Shown piece by piece: positions 27,404-37,384 of a stretch of DNA of 64,000 nucleotides. Made by a program: the position numbers and the translations under genes. The first letter of the stretch is position 1. Each line of letters begins with the position of its first letter. Origin of the DNA: Hungatella sp. UBA7603 (GTDB taxonomy: Bacteria; Bacillota; Clostridia; Lachnospirales; Lachnospiraceae); contig DLJZ01000006.1 in NCBI GenBank assembly GCA_002478865.1, positions 124,001 through 188,000 of the forward strand, given 5' to 3'. Below the pieces are notes generated by a model. It made no database searches. It was not told where the DNA came from and worked only from the letters and a program-made list of their open reading frames with translations.

Positions 27404-28375
27404 TTAATATTTTCTGGTAATCAATAACTCCACTGCCATACGATCTCCCAGACGTCCCGTCTTTACTGCTTCTTCCGCATCCACACAGAGATTTACATAA
27501 GACAAGATATCTTCTTTAGAAAAGGTCCTGGCCTGTGGTATGAGCTTTCCTGCTGCAAACGGTGGTACCTTAAGCTTTGAGGCAATCCCAGTCTTATCAA
27601 GCCCTTTTCCCATTAACTCCTTGACCTGCAATAGCTGATTAAATTGCCTGGCAATCAGAAATAGGATTCTCATAGGAGGTTCTTTTAAGGTTAGCAGATC
27701 TTCGTATAAATCCATGGCTTTTCTGGTTTGTCGACTTACTATAGCAGCTACCATATCAAATATCTTATTGGTAACACGCTCCGTACAAATAGTCTCCACA
27801 TCATCAGCCTCAATCACCTCACGCCCCAAAGTATAGCTGATTAACTTCTCTAACTCCATTTTGATGTTTTCCATATCATCGCCTGTCTTATGAAGAAACA
27901 GCTCCATGGTATTACCGGTAATTTTTTTCCCTTCTCTGCCTAATATGGTTCCTGCCCATTTTGCAAGCTGATTTAGATTCTGACGTTCCATCTCACAGGT
28001 ATAACCAACTTCTTTTACCTTTTTAAACATCTTACTTCGCTTGTCCACTTCTGATTCCACAAAAATCATACAAGTAGTTTCAGGAACCTGAGTCACATAG
28101 GATATAAGCTCTTCCGCCGGGCTTTTAAAAAATCCACTATCCTCTATTAGTATCAGCCTCTTTTCCGCGAAAAATGGCATGGTATCAGATAAACTTATAA
28201 GCTCCCTTACATCAATTCCTTTCCCATCAAACTGGTTAAAATTAACGGTATCTCCTTGGGTAATGGATGCTTTTAACTGGTTTTTATAACTATTCTTTAA
28301 AAATGTCTCTTCTCCATATAGCAGGTAGACTGATTTAAAGCTTTGTTCTTTCATATCCTGAGCTAACGTCTGCAT
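27404..28375 (-). CDS. holA: DNA polymerase III delta subunit
   Basis: HolA opens the beta sliding clamp as part of the clamp loader. The 323-residue protein shows the family start SVYLLYGEETFLKNSYKNQL, the NFNQFDG segment, MPFFAEKRLILIEDSGFF, and the C-terminal MRILFLIARQFNQLLQVKEL and FSKEDILSYVNLCVDAEEAV. It follows comEC by 42 bases, an arrangement common in Firmicutes. In many genomes rpsT lies beside it; here the tail cluster intervenes. Confidence 0.95.
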   Translation of the reverse strand: MQTLAQDMKEQSFKSVYLLYGEETFLKNSYKNQLKASITQGDTVNFNQFDGKGIDVRELISLSDTMPFFAEKRLILIEDSGFFKSPAEELISYVTQVPETTCMIFVESEVDKRSKMFKKVKEVGYTCEMERQNLNQLAKWAGTILGREGKKITGNTMELFLHKTGDDMENIKMELEKLISYTLGREVIEADDVETICTERVTNKIFDMVAAIVSRQTRKAMDLYEDLLTLKEPPMRILFLIARQFNQLLQVKELMGKGLDKTGIASKLKVPPFAAGKLIPQARTFSKEDILSYVNLCVDAEEAVKTGRLGDRMAVELLITRKY

Positions 28376-28417
28376 GGTGTTTCCTCTCTCTTTCTTACTT
28401 TTATTATACCCATAGAT

Positions 28418-30841
28418 TCACTCCTCGTCAACGAAGCCGGTAAATTGTATGTTGGATCCATCGGTCCACAAACGAATGGCTCCACTTTTTGCTGTCTCAA
28501 ATACTCTTACGTCACGTTCTTCTAACCGCTCCATAACCTCCTTATGGGGATGACCGTAAGTATTATTCTCGCCATAAGAGATGATAGAAAAACGGGGTGA
28601 AACGGCATCAAGAAAGGGAGCACAAGAAGAATACTTGGATCCATGGTGAGCTGTTTTTAGCACATTGATTACAGATAACTCCTTTTTAGATCGCTCCAAA
28701 AGTTTCATCTCCCCCTTTTCTCCCATATCTCCAGTAAATAACATATGACAATCTCCAAAGTCCATTTTAAGCACCTCAGACTGATCATTTACATCTTCTG
28801 GGACATCTTCAATGCTTGGATAGAGACAGGATATCTTTAGGCCCTCTACTCGCAACTCTTCTCCCCCAGCCAAGTATTTAACCTTGGTTCCTCGTTTATT
28901 GGCTAGAACCTCCAGTTCTTTTATTTTCTCATCCTCTTTACCATGGTAAGGGAGCATGATGGTTGTAATTTTAATATCTTTGCTTTCTTCTAACAGAAAA
29001 CGAACACCACTGATATGGTCAAGATCTCCATGACTGACAAAAGCATAGTCAATCACAGATACTCCAAGGTTTTTCAGACATGGCTCCAACGTGTATTTCC
29101 CCAAAGTCTTTTTGGAGGAACTACCACCATCGATAAGTACCGCCGAAGTTCCCGTACGAAGAAGAATGCCATCTCCCTGACCAACATCAAGAAAATTAGC
29201 TTCCAGCCCAGAAACTGGCGCAGGTTTAAATAGCAGAATACAGATACCATAAAAAGAAAACAAGAGAATCAAGCGCAGAGATATGGAAATGGATGGAGAA
29301 TTGGATTTTTCCTCTGTTTTTTTCGGTTTGGGATTTGTTGTAATTGAGAGAAGAAAAAATAGAGCTACCAGAAAGAAGATGTATGCAACAATCCGCTGTG
29401 GATTAGGTCTTCCAAATGTTAGATTATAATAGGGGAGCTTAGAAATTTGTCCGCAGGCAAATTCATAAAAGATTAGAATATAGTTTCCAAGTCCTGCGGC
29501 CGCGGTCCCAAGGATGGGACAAACACTGCCTATAAAAATCACGGCAAGACCAGAATAAACAACTGCATCCATAAGAGGTATTGCTATAAAGTTAAGGAAT
29601 AATCCATAGAGAGGCAGTTGATAGAAATGATAAAGCACAACGGGAAGTGTAATCATCTGTATGGCAATGGAAGCCGATATAACCCTGACAAACGGCCTCT
29701 CATCTCCCACCCATTTGACCATTAGGGGCATGATTCCTCCAATGGCAAACACAGCACCAAAGGATAGTTGTACTCCTCCCTGCATAAGAATAAGGGGTGA
29801 CTTTACCGCTAGAAGAATAAGCGCAAGGGCAGCCGAAGACAAAAGATCGTAGGTTCTGCCAAGATAAGAAGCCAGAAATGCTATGACCATCATAATCACA
29901 GCTCTTTCCACTGACGGGGAACCACCTGTTAGGATTCCGTAGAGAATCACAAGCACAGAGCTAATACTTCCAGATATCCCATAGGAAAGCCCCATCTTTC
30001 TAAGAATGTTGTAGAAAAACAGACCAATGACCGACATATGCATCCCACTGATAGCTAGAAGATGGGCGATGCCGTTCTTTTGGTAGAGATCATTGATTTC
30101 CTTTGGTATCCCTTCCTTGTCACCAATGACAGCAGCTACAAAAATTCCCGCTTCCTTTTCTCCCGTAAGTCTGTAGAAAATTCCGATAATCCAAAGTTTT
30201 ACCTGACGGATTCCCTCAAGAATGGGATCTTTTCGGCTGTCCACAATAACAATATCCTCACCATATAACTTCATATCCAGATCCATCACTTGATAAAAAG
30301 ATTTCGAATCAAATTCACCTGGATTTCTTGCCCTGGAAAAGAGATTTGCTTCTCCTTTAACCAGGATTATTTGCCCCACTAAGAGATTCTTAAATCTAGT
30401 GGAATCTCCACCTTTCTCATTCTTTGAGTCTTCTTTTACTGATACCATCAAGCCTTTTACAGAGAAGCTATCTGCACTTCTTTTTCCCTTATATCCAAGC
30501 TTCCAGACCTGATTGTCTTTCAGTGTAATTTTTAGGGTTCCGTCTGCTTCCTCCAGGGAAGTAATTTTCCCTTTTGCTTCCACATAAGTCTTAGAAAGAC
30601 TCCCGGCAATTTCTTCCCGCCTTTCCCAGCCTCTTTCGTATTTACATGACCAAACCATACCAAGGTAGAAAAAGATAAGAGGCAAAAGAACCCACCTGGT
30701 ATCCCTGCCTCTCCAATAACCATAAAGAATCATCCCGGCAGCAAAAAAAGCCGGAATTAAAAACCATGATGTCAGAGCCAGCAAAGCGGCAGTCTCTCCA
30801 AGTACAAATCCCCCTGCGATCAGACATAATGGACGTTTTAT
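28418..30841 (-). CDS. comEC: ComEC/Rec2 DNA uptake channel
   Basis: ComEC carries one DNA strand across the membrane during natural competence. The N-terminal region has hydrophobic segments and an OB-like fold; the Competence domain has LLAISGMHMSVIGLFFYNIL; the C-terminal metallo-beta-lactamase domain has NFLDVGQGDGILLRTG, SHGDLDHISGV and LKTAHHGSKYSS. The longest standard ORF starts at a TTG (30784), but in frame upstream lie 19 more codons (IKRPLCLIAGGFVLGETAA) that look like the usual ComEC start, beginning with ATA at 30841, nine bases after AGGAGG and overlapping the upstream stop. I therefore extend it to 807 residues with a non-canonical start. Few other competence genes are visible here. 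Confidence 0.85.
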   Translation of the reverse strand: MKRPLCLIAGGFVLGETAALLALTSWFLIPAFFAAGMILYGYWRGRDTRWVLLPLIFFYLGMVWSCKYERGWERREEIAGSLSKTYVEAKGKITSLEEADGTLKITLKDNQVWKLGYKGKRSADSFSVKGLMVSVKEDSKNEKGGDSTRFKNLLVGQIILVKGEANLFSRARNPGEFDSKSFYQVMDLDMKLYGEDIVIVDSRKDPILEGIRQVKLWIIGIFYRLTGEKEAGIFVAAVIGDKEGIPKEINDLYQKNGIAHLLAISGMHMSVIGLFFYNILRKMGLSYGISGSISSVLVILYGILTGGSPSVERAVIMMVIAFLASYLGRTYDLLSSAALALILLAVKSPLILMQGGVQLSFGAVFAIGGIMPLMVKWVGDERPFVRVISASIAIQMITLPVVLYHFYQLPLYGLFLNFIAIPLMDAVVYSGLAVIFIGSVCPILGTAAAGLGNYILIFYEFACGQISKLPYYNLTFGRPNPQRIVAYIFFLVALFFLLSITTNPKPKKTEEKSNSPSISISLRLILLFSFYGICILLFKPAPVSGLEANFLDVGQGDGILLRTGTSAVLIDGGSSSKKTLGKYTLEPCLKNLGVSVIDYAFVSHGDLDHISGVRFLLEESKDIKITTIMLPYHGKEDEKIKELEVLANKRGTKVKYLAGGEELRVEGLKISCLYPSIEDVPEDVNDQSEVLKMDFGDCHMLFTGDMGEKGEMKLLERSKKELSVINVLKTAHHGSKYSSCAPFLDAVSPRFSIISYGENNTYGHPHKEVMERLEERDVRVFETAKSGAIRLWTDGSNIQFTGFVDEE

Positions 30842-31833
30842 TGTTGATTTCCTCCTGTTTCAGATTCCTTTACTTCTACTTCATTCTCCGCGTTATAATC
30901 CAGATTCCGCTCAAATAGCTGATTTAAGGAAATAGAGTCCCGAAACATAAATTCCTGGGAGCCATTTACCGTGATCTGCACTTTGTTTATGCTTGTAACA
31001 GCAGCTAGCGAATTGACAATGGAGTATATTGGTATATACTCTTTTACCTCCAGAGTATTATTTAAAAAAGTGGAATCAAAATTAATGTAACAGACATTTT
31101 CATTCACGGAAACATTTAAAAGCTTTGTTTCTTTTGGTAGTGTGGGATTCATCCCCTGACGACTTGGACCTGCAATGAGCTGTTCTACAATGAGCTTTTC
31201 CAAAGAGGTGTTGACGTTATGGACCACATCTCTTGTTTCCCTAACTAGCTTCTCTCCTGCCCCATCTGAAAAGTACAATACAAGCTCCGTCTTCTCATAG
31301 GAGTTTACATTACTGATGTTATCAATAAAGTCGGAATTTGCCATAGGCCTTACGGGACTTCCTGCACTATCCATAAGGGGCTGTTCTGCCGTATAGACTG
31401 CTACATAATCCACACCTTTTACCTGGGTTAAGGTCCGAACCAGAGAAGCTCTGCATAATATCTCTCTGGTACTGTTCATCATAGAATAATTGTTATCAAA
31501 ATACAGATAGAGAACCTTATCCTCCAGCTTGTATTTTTCAAATCCAACTTTATCAGGCACTGCTGCCTGGCGATCCAAATCCTTTGGCACAGTCTTAAGC
31601 TGATCCATCAGTCGAACGATCTCCCAGTCAATCTGAGTCTCATCATGATCAGACGTCTTCTCGGGCATTGTATAATCTTGAGGATCAAGCCTTGTCATAG
31701 CCGAATTTAAATAATAAATCTTATATACATTACCAGTTGCTGTTTCTCCTCCCAATTTACTTCTTCCTTTGCAGCCTGTAAGGCTAAGAAGGCAGACTAG
31801 GAGGATTAAAAATATAATTCTTTGTTTCCTCAT
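30838..31833 (-). CDS. GerMN-domain lipoprotein
   Basis: The 331-residue protein has a lipoprotein signal (MRKQRIIFLILLVCLLSLTG then Cys, lipobox LTGC) and appears to hold two GerMN domains, about 90-175 and 205-310; the second has LIVEQLIAGPSRQGMNPTLP, typical of this domain. GerMN domains occur in spore germination and envelope proteins. It lies 16 bases after the histidine kinase gene and overlaps comEC, so it may report or act in the kinase's signalling; the exact role is unknown. Confidence 0.85.
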   Translation of the reverse strand: MRKQRIIFLILLVCLLSLTGCKGRSKLGGETATGNVYKIYYLNSAMTRLDPQDYTMPEKTSDHDETQIDWEIVRLMDQLKTVPKDLDRQAAVPDKVGFEKYKLEDKVLYLYFDNNYSMMNSTREILCRASLVRTLTQVKGVDYVAVYTAEQPLMDSAGSPVRPMANSDFIDNISNVNSYEKTELVLYFSDGAGEKLVRETRDVVHNVNTSLEKLIVEQLIAGPSRQGMNPTLPKETKLLNVSVNENVCYINFDSTFLNNTLEVKEYIPIYSIVNSLAAVTSINKVQITVNGSQEFMFRDSISLNQLFERNLDYNAENEVEVKESETGGNQQ

Positions 31834-31849
31834 ATGACTCCTCCTGTTT

Positions 31850-33292
31850 CTATGAGATATAGGTAAGAGGAATTCGCACTGTAAAGGTAGATCCCTCTCC
31901 TTCTTTGCTTTGAAGTTTCAGGGCTCCCTGGTGCATTAATATTATCTTCTTTGTGATAGAAAGTCCAAGACCAGTACCGCCGGTTTCTCTAGATCTCGCT
32001 TTGTCTACCCGGTAGAAACGCTCAAATACATGTTCCTGAAATTCTTCCGGAATACCAATACCAGAATCAGCCACCTTTACATAGAAAAACTTGTGATCTG
32101 CATCCAAGGTTACACGAACCCAGCCACTCTCCATGTTATACTTGATGGCATTCTCTACAAGGTTACTCAGTGCAAGGGACAACTTCATCTCATCGACATC
32201 GGCAGTCACCTCCCGGATACTCTCAAAGATTAGTTCCACATTGCGCTTTCCAGCAATGGGTCGTAGTCTCTTTAAAATCAACTCCAAAAGCCCATTGATG
32301 TTGACCTGGGCTATATTTAAGCTGCCTCCAGAGGTTTTATCCATCCGTACCAAGGCCAATAAATCGTCGATTATCTTGCTCTCTCGTTCGATTTCCACAG
32401 AGATATCACTCATAAATTCCCGGTAAAGCTCTACCGGAGCATCCTCCATTCCCGTAAGAGAATCCGCCAGTACGCGAATAGAGGTAATGGGTGTCTTAAG
32501 CTCATGAGAGACATTAGAAACAAACTCTTCTCTGGATTTATCCACTGCTTTTAATTTCTTTAAGGTCTGATTAATGGAATCCGTTATCGCCATAGTCTCT
32601 TTATAGGCACGAGAACTGATGGGTTCATCCATATCACCCTCAGAGGCACGGTTTAACAGGCGTTGTAACTCCTGAAACGGCTTCATAATCAGCTTTGCGA
32701 GCAGAACTACTATAATGGCAAGAATCGATACGATCATCACGTTTAATAGAGATCCTTTTTCCGATACCTGGGAGACCCGGTTTAGAAGATCTTCCGAGGA
32801 AGCGGTCACGATCATCACGCCGTCGATCTCTTTATCCTGACTATTGGAATAGATTGGGATGGTCAAAGCAGAATAACGCTTTTCAGAATTGTATTTATTA
32901 CTATTTTCCCCACCAAAACACTTAATCACTTCTTCGGAAACATTAATCTTGCCAATGGATAAAGAAAAGGTATCACTGATAATGCGAAAACTTCGGTTCA
33001 CAATTACGATTCTACCATTAAACATATCTGCTTTCACAGACATCTCATTGTCCAGGAGCGGATCTCTTGGCTCAGAAGTCAAATAACCGCTGCGGGTCAT
33101 CTTATTGCTTAAAATCCAGCATTGGTTTTGAATATCCTGCATCCTGGAATCAATTAAATTCTGCTTATAAGAACCAAGCATAACCGGACTCTGGATAAAG
33201 ACCGGTATGCTTCCAATGAATAAAAAGGCTATGATAAGGGTAGCCCGCAGGCTTATGGTGCGATTTATTTTTAAAATCTTATCCAGAAACAT
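31850..33292 (-). CDS. Sensor histidine kinase without an adjacent response regulator
   Basis: The 480-residue kinase has a transmembrane segment (about 14-35), an extracellular sensor part (about 36-175), a second transmembrane segment (about 183-203), a HAMP linker (about 204-255), a HisKA domain with phospho-acceptor His in NVSHELKTPITS, and HATPase_c motifs NLVENAIKYN, DSGIGIPEEF and GGTGLGLSI. It resembles WalK/ResE-type kinases. No response regulator gene lies beside it; the upstream gene is degV. Confidence 0.93.
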   Translation of the reverse strand: MFLDKILKINRTISLRATLIIAFLFIGSIPVFIQSPVMLGSYKQNLIDSRMQDIQNQCWILSNKMTRSGYLTSEPRDPLLDNEMSVKADMFNGRIVIVNRSFRIISDTFSLSIGKINVSEEVIKCFGGENSNKYNSEKRYSALTIPIYSNSQDKEIDGVMIVTASSEDLLNRVSQVSEKGSLLNVMIVSILAIIVVLLAKLIMKPFQELQRLLNRASEGDMDEPISSRAYKETMAITDSINQTLKKLKAVDKSREEFVSNVSHELKTPITSIRVLADSLTGMEDAPVELYREFMSDISVEIERESKIIDDLLALVRMDKTSGGSLNIAQVNINGLLELILKRLRPIAGKRNVELIFESIREVTADVDEMKLSLALSNLVENAIKYNMESGWVRVTLDADHKFFYVKVADSGIGIPEEFQEHVFERFYRVDKARSRETGGTGLGLSITKKIILMHQGALKLQSKEGEGSTFTVRIPLTYIS

Positions 33293-33320
33293 CGTCCCAT
33301 TCCTCCTACATAATCTCTTG

Positions 33321-34187
33321 TCATAGTTCTAGCTTTTTCGTACAGGTAATGGCTAGAGCACCTGGCCCAATGTGACAGGAGATACTTAAGGATAGATGAT
33401 CCACATAAATCTCACCTGTCTCTGGGAATATCTCTTTGAGCTCCTGTTTAAATTCCAGAGCAGCAGCTTCATTATGGGAATGTACCACAGATATGTTTGT
33501 ATGTATTCCTTTGGGATCTCCAAAGCGCTCTTCCATATCCTTTTTAGCAGCAGTAATCATCATGGTTTTTGCTTGTTTGGTGGTTCTTGCCTTAGCGAAG
33601 GCATCCAGCTTTTCTCCCTGAATCGTAAGAACTGGTTTGATTCGAAGGAAGGAACCTAAAAGAGCAGCCGCCGGTGTGATTCTCCCGCCCTTTTTTAAGT
33701 ATTCTAAGGTATCCAATGTAATATAGATGGTAGAATCCATCTTGGTCTCTTCTAACTTTTCTTTAATCGCACTGCCATCCATACCGGCATCTGCCATTCT
33801 TTTTGCTTCCAGAGCAGACTCTCTTAATGTTACGGAGATACGCTGGTTATTCACTACGAATACTTTCCCATCGTAATCCTCAGCAAGCACTAGGGCCGTC
33901 TGGCAGGAGCTACTTAATCCGCTGGACATCGGAATATGAACCACTTGATCGTATTCTTCCAAAAGCTTATTCCAGACATCCATAAGGTCTGCAGGAGATG
34001 GCTGAGAGGTGGAAATATCCACTCCACCCTCTAATTTTTCATAAAATTCTTGTTGAGTTAGAGTAATATCTTCAAAAAATGTTTCTCCACCCATCATAAA
34101 AGGCATTGGTATCACATAAATTCCAGCTTCCTTACCCTGCAATTGGGTGATTCCGCTGTTACTGTCCGTTAAAATTGCTACTTTCAT
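33321..34187 (-). CDS. DegV family fatty-acid-binding protein
   Basis: DegV/FakB proteins bind a fatty acid and present it to the kinase FakA for phosphorylation. The 288-residue length fits. The N-terminal VAILTDSNSGITQLQGKEAG, the DISTSQPSPADLMDVW motif, and HIPMSSGLSSSCQTALVLAE are the conserved lipid-head contacts. No fakA gene is visible in the window. Confidence 0.92.
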   Translation of the reverse strand: MKVAILTDSNSGITQLQGKEAGIYVIPMPFMMGGETFFEDITLTQQEFYEKLEGGVDISTSQPSPADLMDVWNKLLEEYDQVVHIPMSSGLSSSCQTALVLAEDYDGKVFVVNNQRISVTLRESALEAKRMADAGMDGSAIKEKLEETKMDSTIYITLDTLEYLKKGGRITPAAALLGSFLRIKPVLTIQGEKLDAFAKARTTKQAKTMMITAAKKDMEERFGDPKGIHTNISVVHSHNEAAALEFKQELKEIFPETGEIYVDHLSLSISCHIGPGALAITCTKKLEL

Positions 34188-34199
34188 TTCCGTTCTCCT

Positions 34200-35981
34200 T
34201 TATTTCTCTAACTCAACTTCCTTCTCTGCTTGCCTTACAGAGTTATAAAGCTGATAATACATTCCTTGCTTTGAAAGAAGCTCCTCATGACTGCCTTCTT
34301 CTACGATTCTGCTTTCAGACAGAACCAAAATCCGGTCAGCATTCTGTATGGTTGTAAGACGATGGGCAATGGTAAGTGTGGTGCGTCCCTCTGACAATCG
34401 ATCCAGGGATTTGGATACCAGATACTCGCTTTCATTATCCAGGGCGGAGGTTGCTTCATCTAATATCAGTACTGGTGGATTTTTAAGAAATACTCTGGCG
34501 ATGCTGACCCGCTGTTTTTGACCACCGGATAATTTTACGCCTCGTTCTCCCACGTAAGTTTCATAGCCTTCTTTTAGTCCCATAATAAACTCATGGGCTC
34601 CAGCCAGCCTTGCTGCTTCGTATACAGCCTCTTTAGATGCACCTGGATGACCGTATTCAATATTTTCAAAAACAGTGCCGGAAAATAGATATACATCCTG
34701 CTGGACAACACCTACTGCATTTCTTAAACTGTCTAGTGTAACTGTTTTTATATCCTGTCCGTCAAGAAGAATGTTTCCTTCTGTTGGATCATAAAACCTG
34801 GGAAGAAGGTTGCATAATGTAGTTTTTCCTCCACCAGAGGGGCCTACTAAAGCTACTTTCTCTCCGGGTCTGATGGAAAGATTGATATGGCTTAAAACTG
34901 GATTATGATCATCTGGATATTCAAAAGAGACATCCTTAAATTCAATGCTACCCTTTACCTCATCAAGATGAGTCGCTCCCTCTTCGTCAAAGATATCTAT
35001 ATCTGCATCCATAAGCTCCATAAAACGTTCAATTCCTGTCATACCTCTTTGGAACTGTTCTGCAAATTCAATGATTCTACGAATGGTAGAAAGAAGTGTA
35101 AATACGTAAAGGGTATATGCCACCAAATCTCCTGGCTCAATCAGCCCTTTGATCATAAAGATTCCACCTGCTACGATAACTACCACATACATCAGTCCGT
35201 CAAACATACGGATGGTATTTTGAAATGCAGCCATGTATTTGTAGGCTCTCCTTTTGATGTTAAGGAACTCCATATTGTCCTGAGTGAACTTCTCAATCTC
35301 TATCTGCTCGTTGGCAAATGCACGTACCACGCGGTTACCAAGAAGGCTGTCTTCAATCCTTGAATTCAATTCCCCGATGTGATTTCTCTGTTGCTTAAAT
35401 GCACGTTTTACCTGAAGGTTAAAGTAGATGCAAGAAACTCCCATCACTGGAATCAAACAGAAAATAATTAAAGTCAGAGGCAGATTAATCCTAGATAAAA
35501 TAATAAAGGAAACCACAGTCTTTAAAAATGCAATGAAAAACTCTTCCGGACAATGGTGAGAAAATTCCGTCACTTCAAACAAATCACTGGTGATCCTTGA
35601 CATGATTTGTCCAACTTTGGTGTTGTTAAAATAGTTATCAGAAAGCTTCTGTAAATGTGAAAAAGCATCCTGTCTCATATCTGTCTCAATGGCAGCTCCC
35701 ATGACATGTCCCGTATAAGCCATATAGAAACTAGCAATTCCGTCAATAATTCTGAGCGCAAAATAAAACAAACCCATACTTACAATGGTGTTTACCGATA
35801 AAGAAGCCACATCTTTAAGTCCCTGATTCGTTACATAACGTAGAATCAAGGGTAAAACCATCTCACAAATTGTTGTTAGTGACGCACAGAACAAGTCCAT
35901 GATCATCACTTTGGTGTATTTTTTATAGTAAGGCACAAAGCGTTTTAGCAATACGCCTGTTTTCATCTCTTTTTCTTTCAT
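34200..35981 (-). CDS. ABC exporter half-transporter (membrane plus ATPase)
   Basis: The 593-residue fused exporter has an N-terminal six-helix domain (about 20-320) and a C-terminal ATPase with Walker A GPSGGGKTT, Q-loop VVQQDVYLFSGTV, signature LSGGQKQR, Walker B ILDEATSALD and H-loop IAHRLTT. The family resembles MsbA/lipid and multidrug exporters; the substrate cannot be told. It is alone, so a homodimer is likely. It ends 12 bases before degV and starts eight bases after the upstream unknown gene. Confidence 0.93.
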   Translation of the reverse strand: MKEKEMKTGVLLKRFVPYYKKYTKVMIMDLFCASLTTICEMVLPLILRYVTNQGLKDVASLSVNTIVSMGLFYFALRIIDGIASFYMAYTGHVMGAAIETDMRQDAFSHLQKLSDNYFNNTKVGQIMSRITSDLFEVTEFSHHCPEEFFIAFLKTVVSFIILSRINLPLTLIIFCLIPVMGVSCIYFNLQVKRAFKQQRNHIGELNSRIEDSLLGNRVVRAFANEQIEIEKFTQDNMEFLNIKRRAYKYMAAFQNTIRMFDGLMYVVVIVAGGIFMIKGLIEPGDLVAYTLYVFTLLSTIRRIIEFAEQFQRGMTGIERFMELMDADIDIFDEEGATHLDEVKGSIEFKDVSFEYPDDHNPVLSHINLSIRPGEKVALVGPSGGGKTTLCNLLPRFYDPTEGNILLDGQDIKTVTLDSLRNAVGVVQQDVYLFSGTVFENIEYGHPGASKEAVYEAARLAGAHEFIMGLKEGYETYVGERGVKLSGGQKQRVSIARVFLKNPPVLILDEATSALDNESEYLVSKSLDRLSEGRTTLTIAHRLTTIQNADRILVLSESRIVEEGSHEELLSKQGMYYQLYNSVRQAEKEVELEK

Positions 35982-35989
35982 ACAATCCT

Positions 35990-37234
35990 CTACTCTGTAA
36001 TTCTTATGCTTTTAATTAGGTCCAAAGCCCAGTCCTTTTCTTCGGGCCTTCTGCTTATAATGTTTATATTCATGCGCTGTTCTTTGTAAATCACCTGGGC
36101 CGATACACCATAGAGAACCTCATTTGTTTTACTCTCTGGTTCATAAAAAGCAACACGAGCCTTGGCATCCCCCACAGGAAATTCCATGGTTTCTTCCACA
36201 GTCCCCTGTTCAAACCACTGCTTTTTAAATTCTGCTTCTCGTCCCTTAAAGACAGCCGCATAAATGTAATAATCATGTCCGCCGTACAAGTTGCCATCGT
36301 AATAGTGATCCATGATTCCATAATCCGCTTCATCATATAAGAAGTTTCCGGGTATTCCAAAGCTCATGCTTCCAATTTTTCTGTATACCAGGTGTTTTCT
36401 ACAACCAATGCAATCCTCGCACAAAAGCACAGTCCCCGAAAGATCAACTGGCTTATGATCGTGAAGGCTGCATACCTCTAGATATTCCTTTTTAGGAAAT
36501 GGAATCTTATCATCCATGGAAATCGCTGTTTCTAATAGGTCAATGATCTCTTTATTAATGTTTTTATCTTGCCGGCTTCGCTCTGAGGGCATGAAATAGC
36601 AAAACTGGTTTAGCAATACGAGGGCGCTGTTTCGATAGAACCAGGCATCTTTTTCCACCTCGTTCCACACAAAAAAGTCTCTGGCAAACGCCACGCTCAT
36701 ACCGGAATTCGTCATTCCCTTTAGTTCCTTAAATGAAAATGCACGGATATGAGTAATCAGTTTTTCTTCCTGCCGCTCTGGTATGTAATAGATGGCAGGC
36801 CAGCAAAACATGTATTCCTCACTTTGATTCCATTTAGATACAAGATCCACAAGATCTGAAAACCACTGATAGAAATATTTCTGCCGCATGGCCAGAAAAT
36901 CTCTCTTCACATAAAAACCCGTCCGGTCCTCTACTTTTAGCTTAAGCTTTTCTATCTCTGCAAGTCGCTCCAGGAATTCAATCACCGCAACATGAAAACC
37001 TGGTCCGGCTATATTGGTTTGGCTTTCCCCCTGCAGCTTATTCTTATTCCACTGAAACCAGATATAACCTTCCGGGCAGAGCTGTACCAGCAAGAAACCT
37101 TCGATCCTGTAACAATGGTACCCCATTTCCTTTACCAGACTTTTCGTCATTCGCTCGGCATTCTGGAGATTCCAGATCACTCCAGAAAATATTTTTTTCT
37201 TTGGCTCCAAAGAAAATCTGATACGAATACTCAT
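35990..37234 (-). CDS. Unknown conserved-looking protein
   Basis: The 414-residue soluble protein has no motif I recognise. It is rich in aromatic residues (Tyr, Trp, Phe), and a central segment holds cysteines in VLLCEDCIGCRKHLVYRK, which might bind a metal. The N-terminal half contains many charged residues and the C-terminal part ends in a beta-rich segment. No signal peptide or membrane segment is visible. It precedes the ABC exporter closely, suggesting joint transcription. Confidence 0.7.
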   Translation of the reverse strand: MSIRIRFSLEPKKKIFSGVIWNLQNAERMTKSLVKEMGYHCYRIEGFLLVQLCPEGYIWFQWNKNKLQGESQTNIAGPGFHVAVIEFLERLAEIEKLKLKVEDRTGFYVKRDFLAMRQKYFYQWFSDLVDLVSKWNQSEEYMFCWPAIYYIPERQEEKLITHIRAFSFKELKGMTNSGMSVAFARDFFVWNEVEKDAWFYRNSALVLLNQFCYFMPSERSRQDKNINKEIIDLLETAISMDDKIPFPKKEYLEVCSLHDHKPVDLSGTVLLCEDCIGCRKHLVYRKIGSMSFGIPGNFLYDEADYGIMDHYYDGNLYGGHDYYIYAAVFKGREAEFKKQWFEQGTVEETMEFPVGDAKARVAFYEPESKTNEVLYGVSAQVIYKEQRMNINIISRRPEEKDWALDLIKSIRITE

Positions 37235-37337
37235 CTGAAACCCTTCCTAACATATCTTTATCTATTCTATCGTATTTCCGTTAGAAATGGAAGCCCAAAA
37301 CTAATATGGACAAATATAAATTTCCGGGCAGTGAAAG

Positions 37338-37375
37338 GAGGGCCGTCCAGATTTTCCCTGGAAGGCCCTCTTTTT
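37338..37375. terminator. Hairpin downstream of gpmI
   Basis: GAGGGCC...GGCCCTC forms a stem with an inner CCA/TGG pairing. A T-run follows on the plus strand; on the minus strand, the direction of gpmI, only CTTTC follows. It may still end gpmI transcription. Confidence 0.55.
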
Positions 37376-37384
37376 ATATATAGA

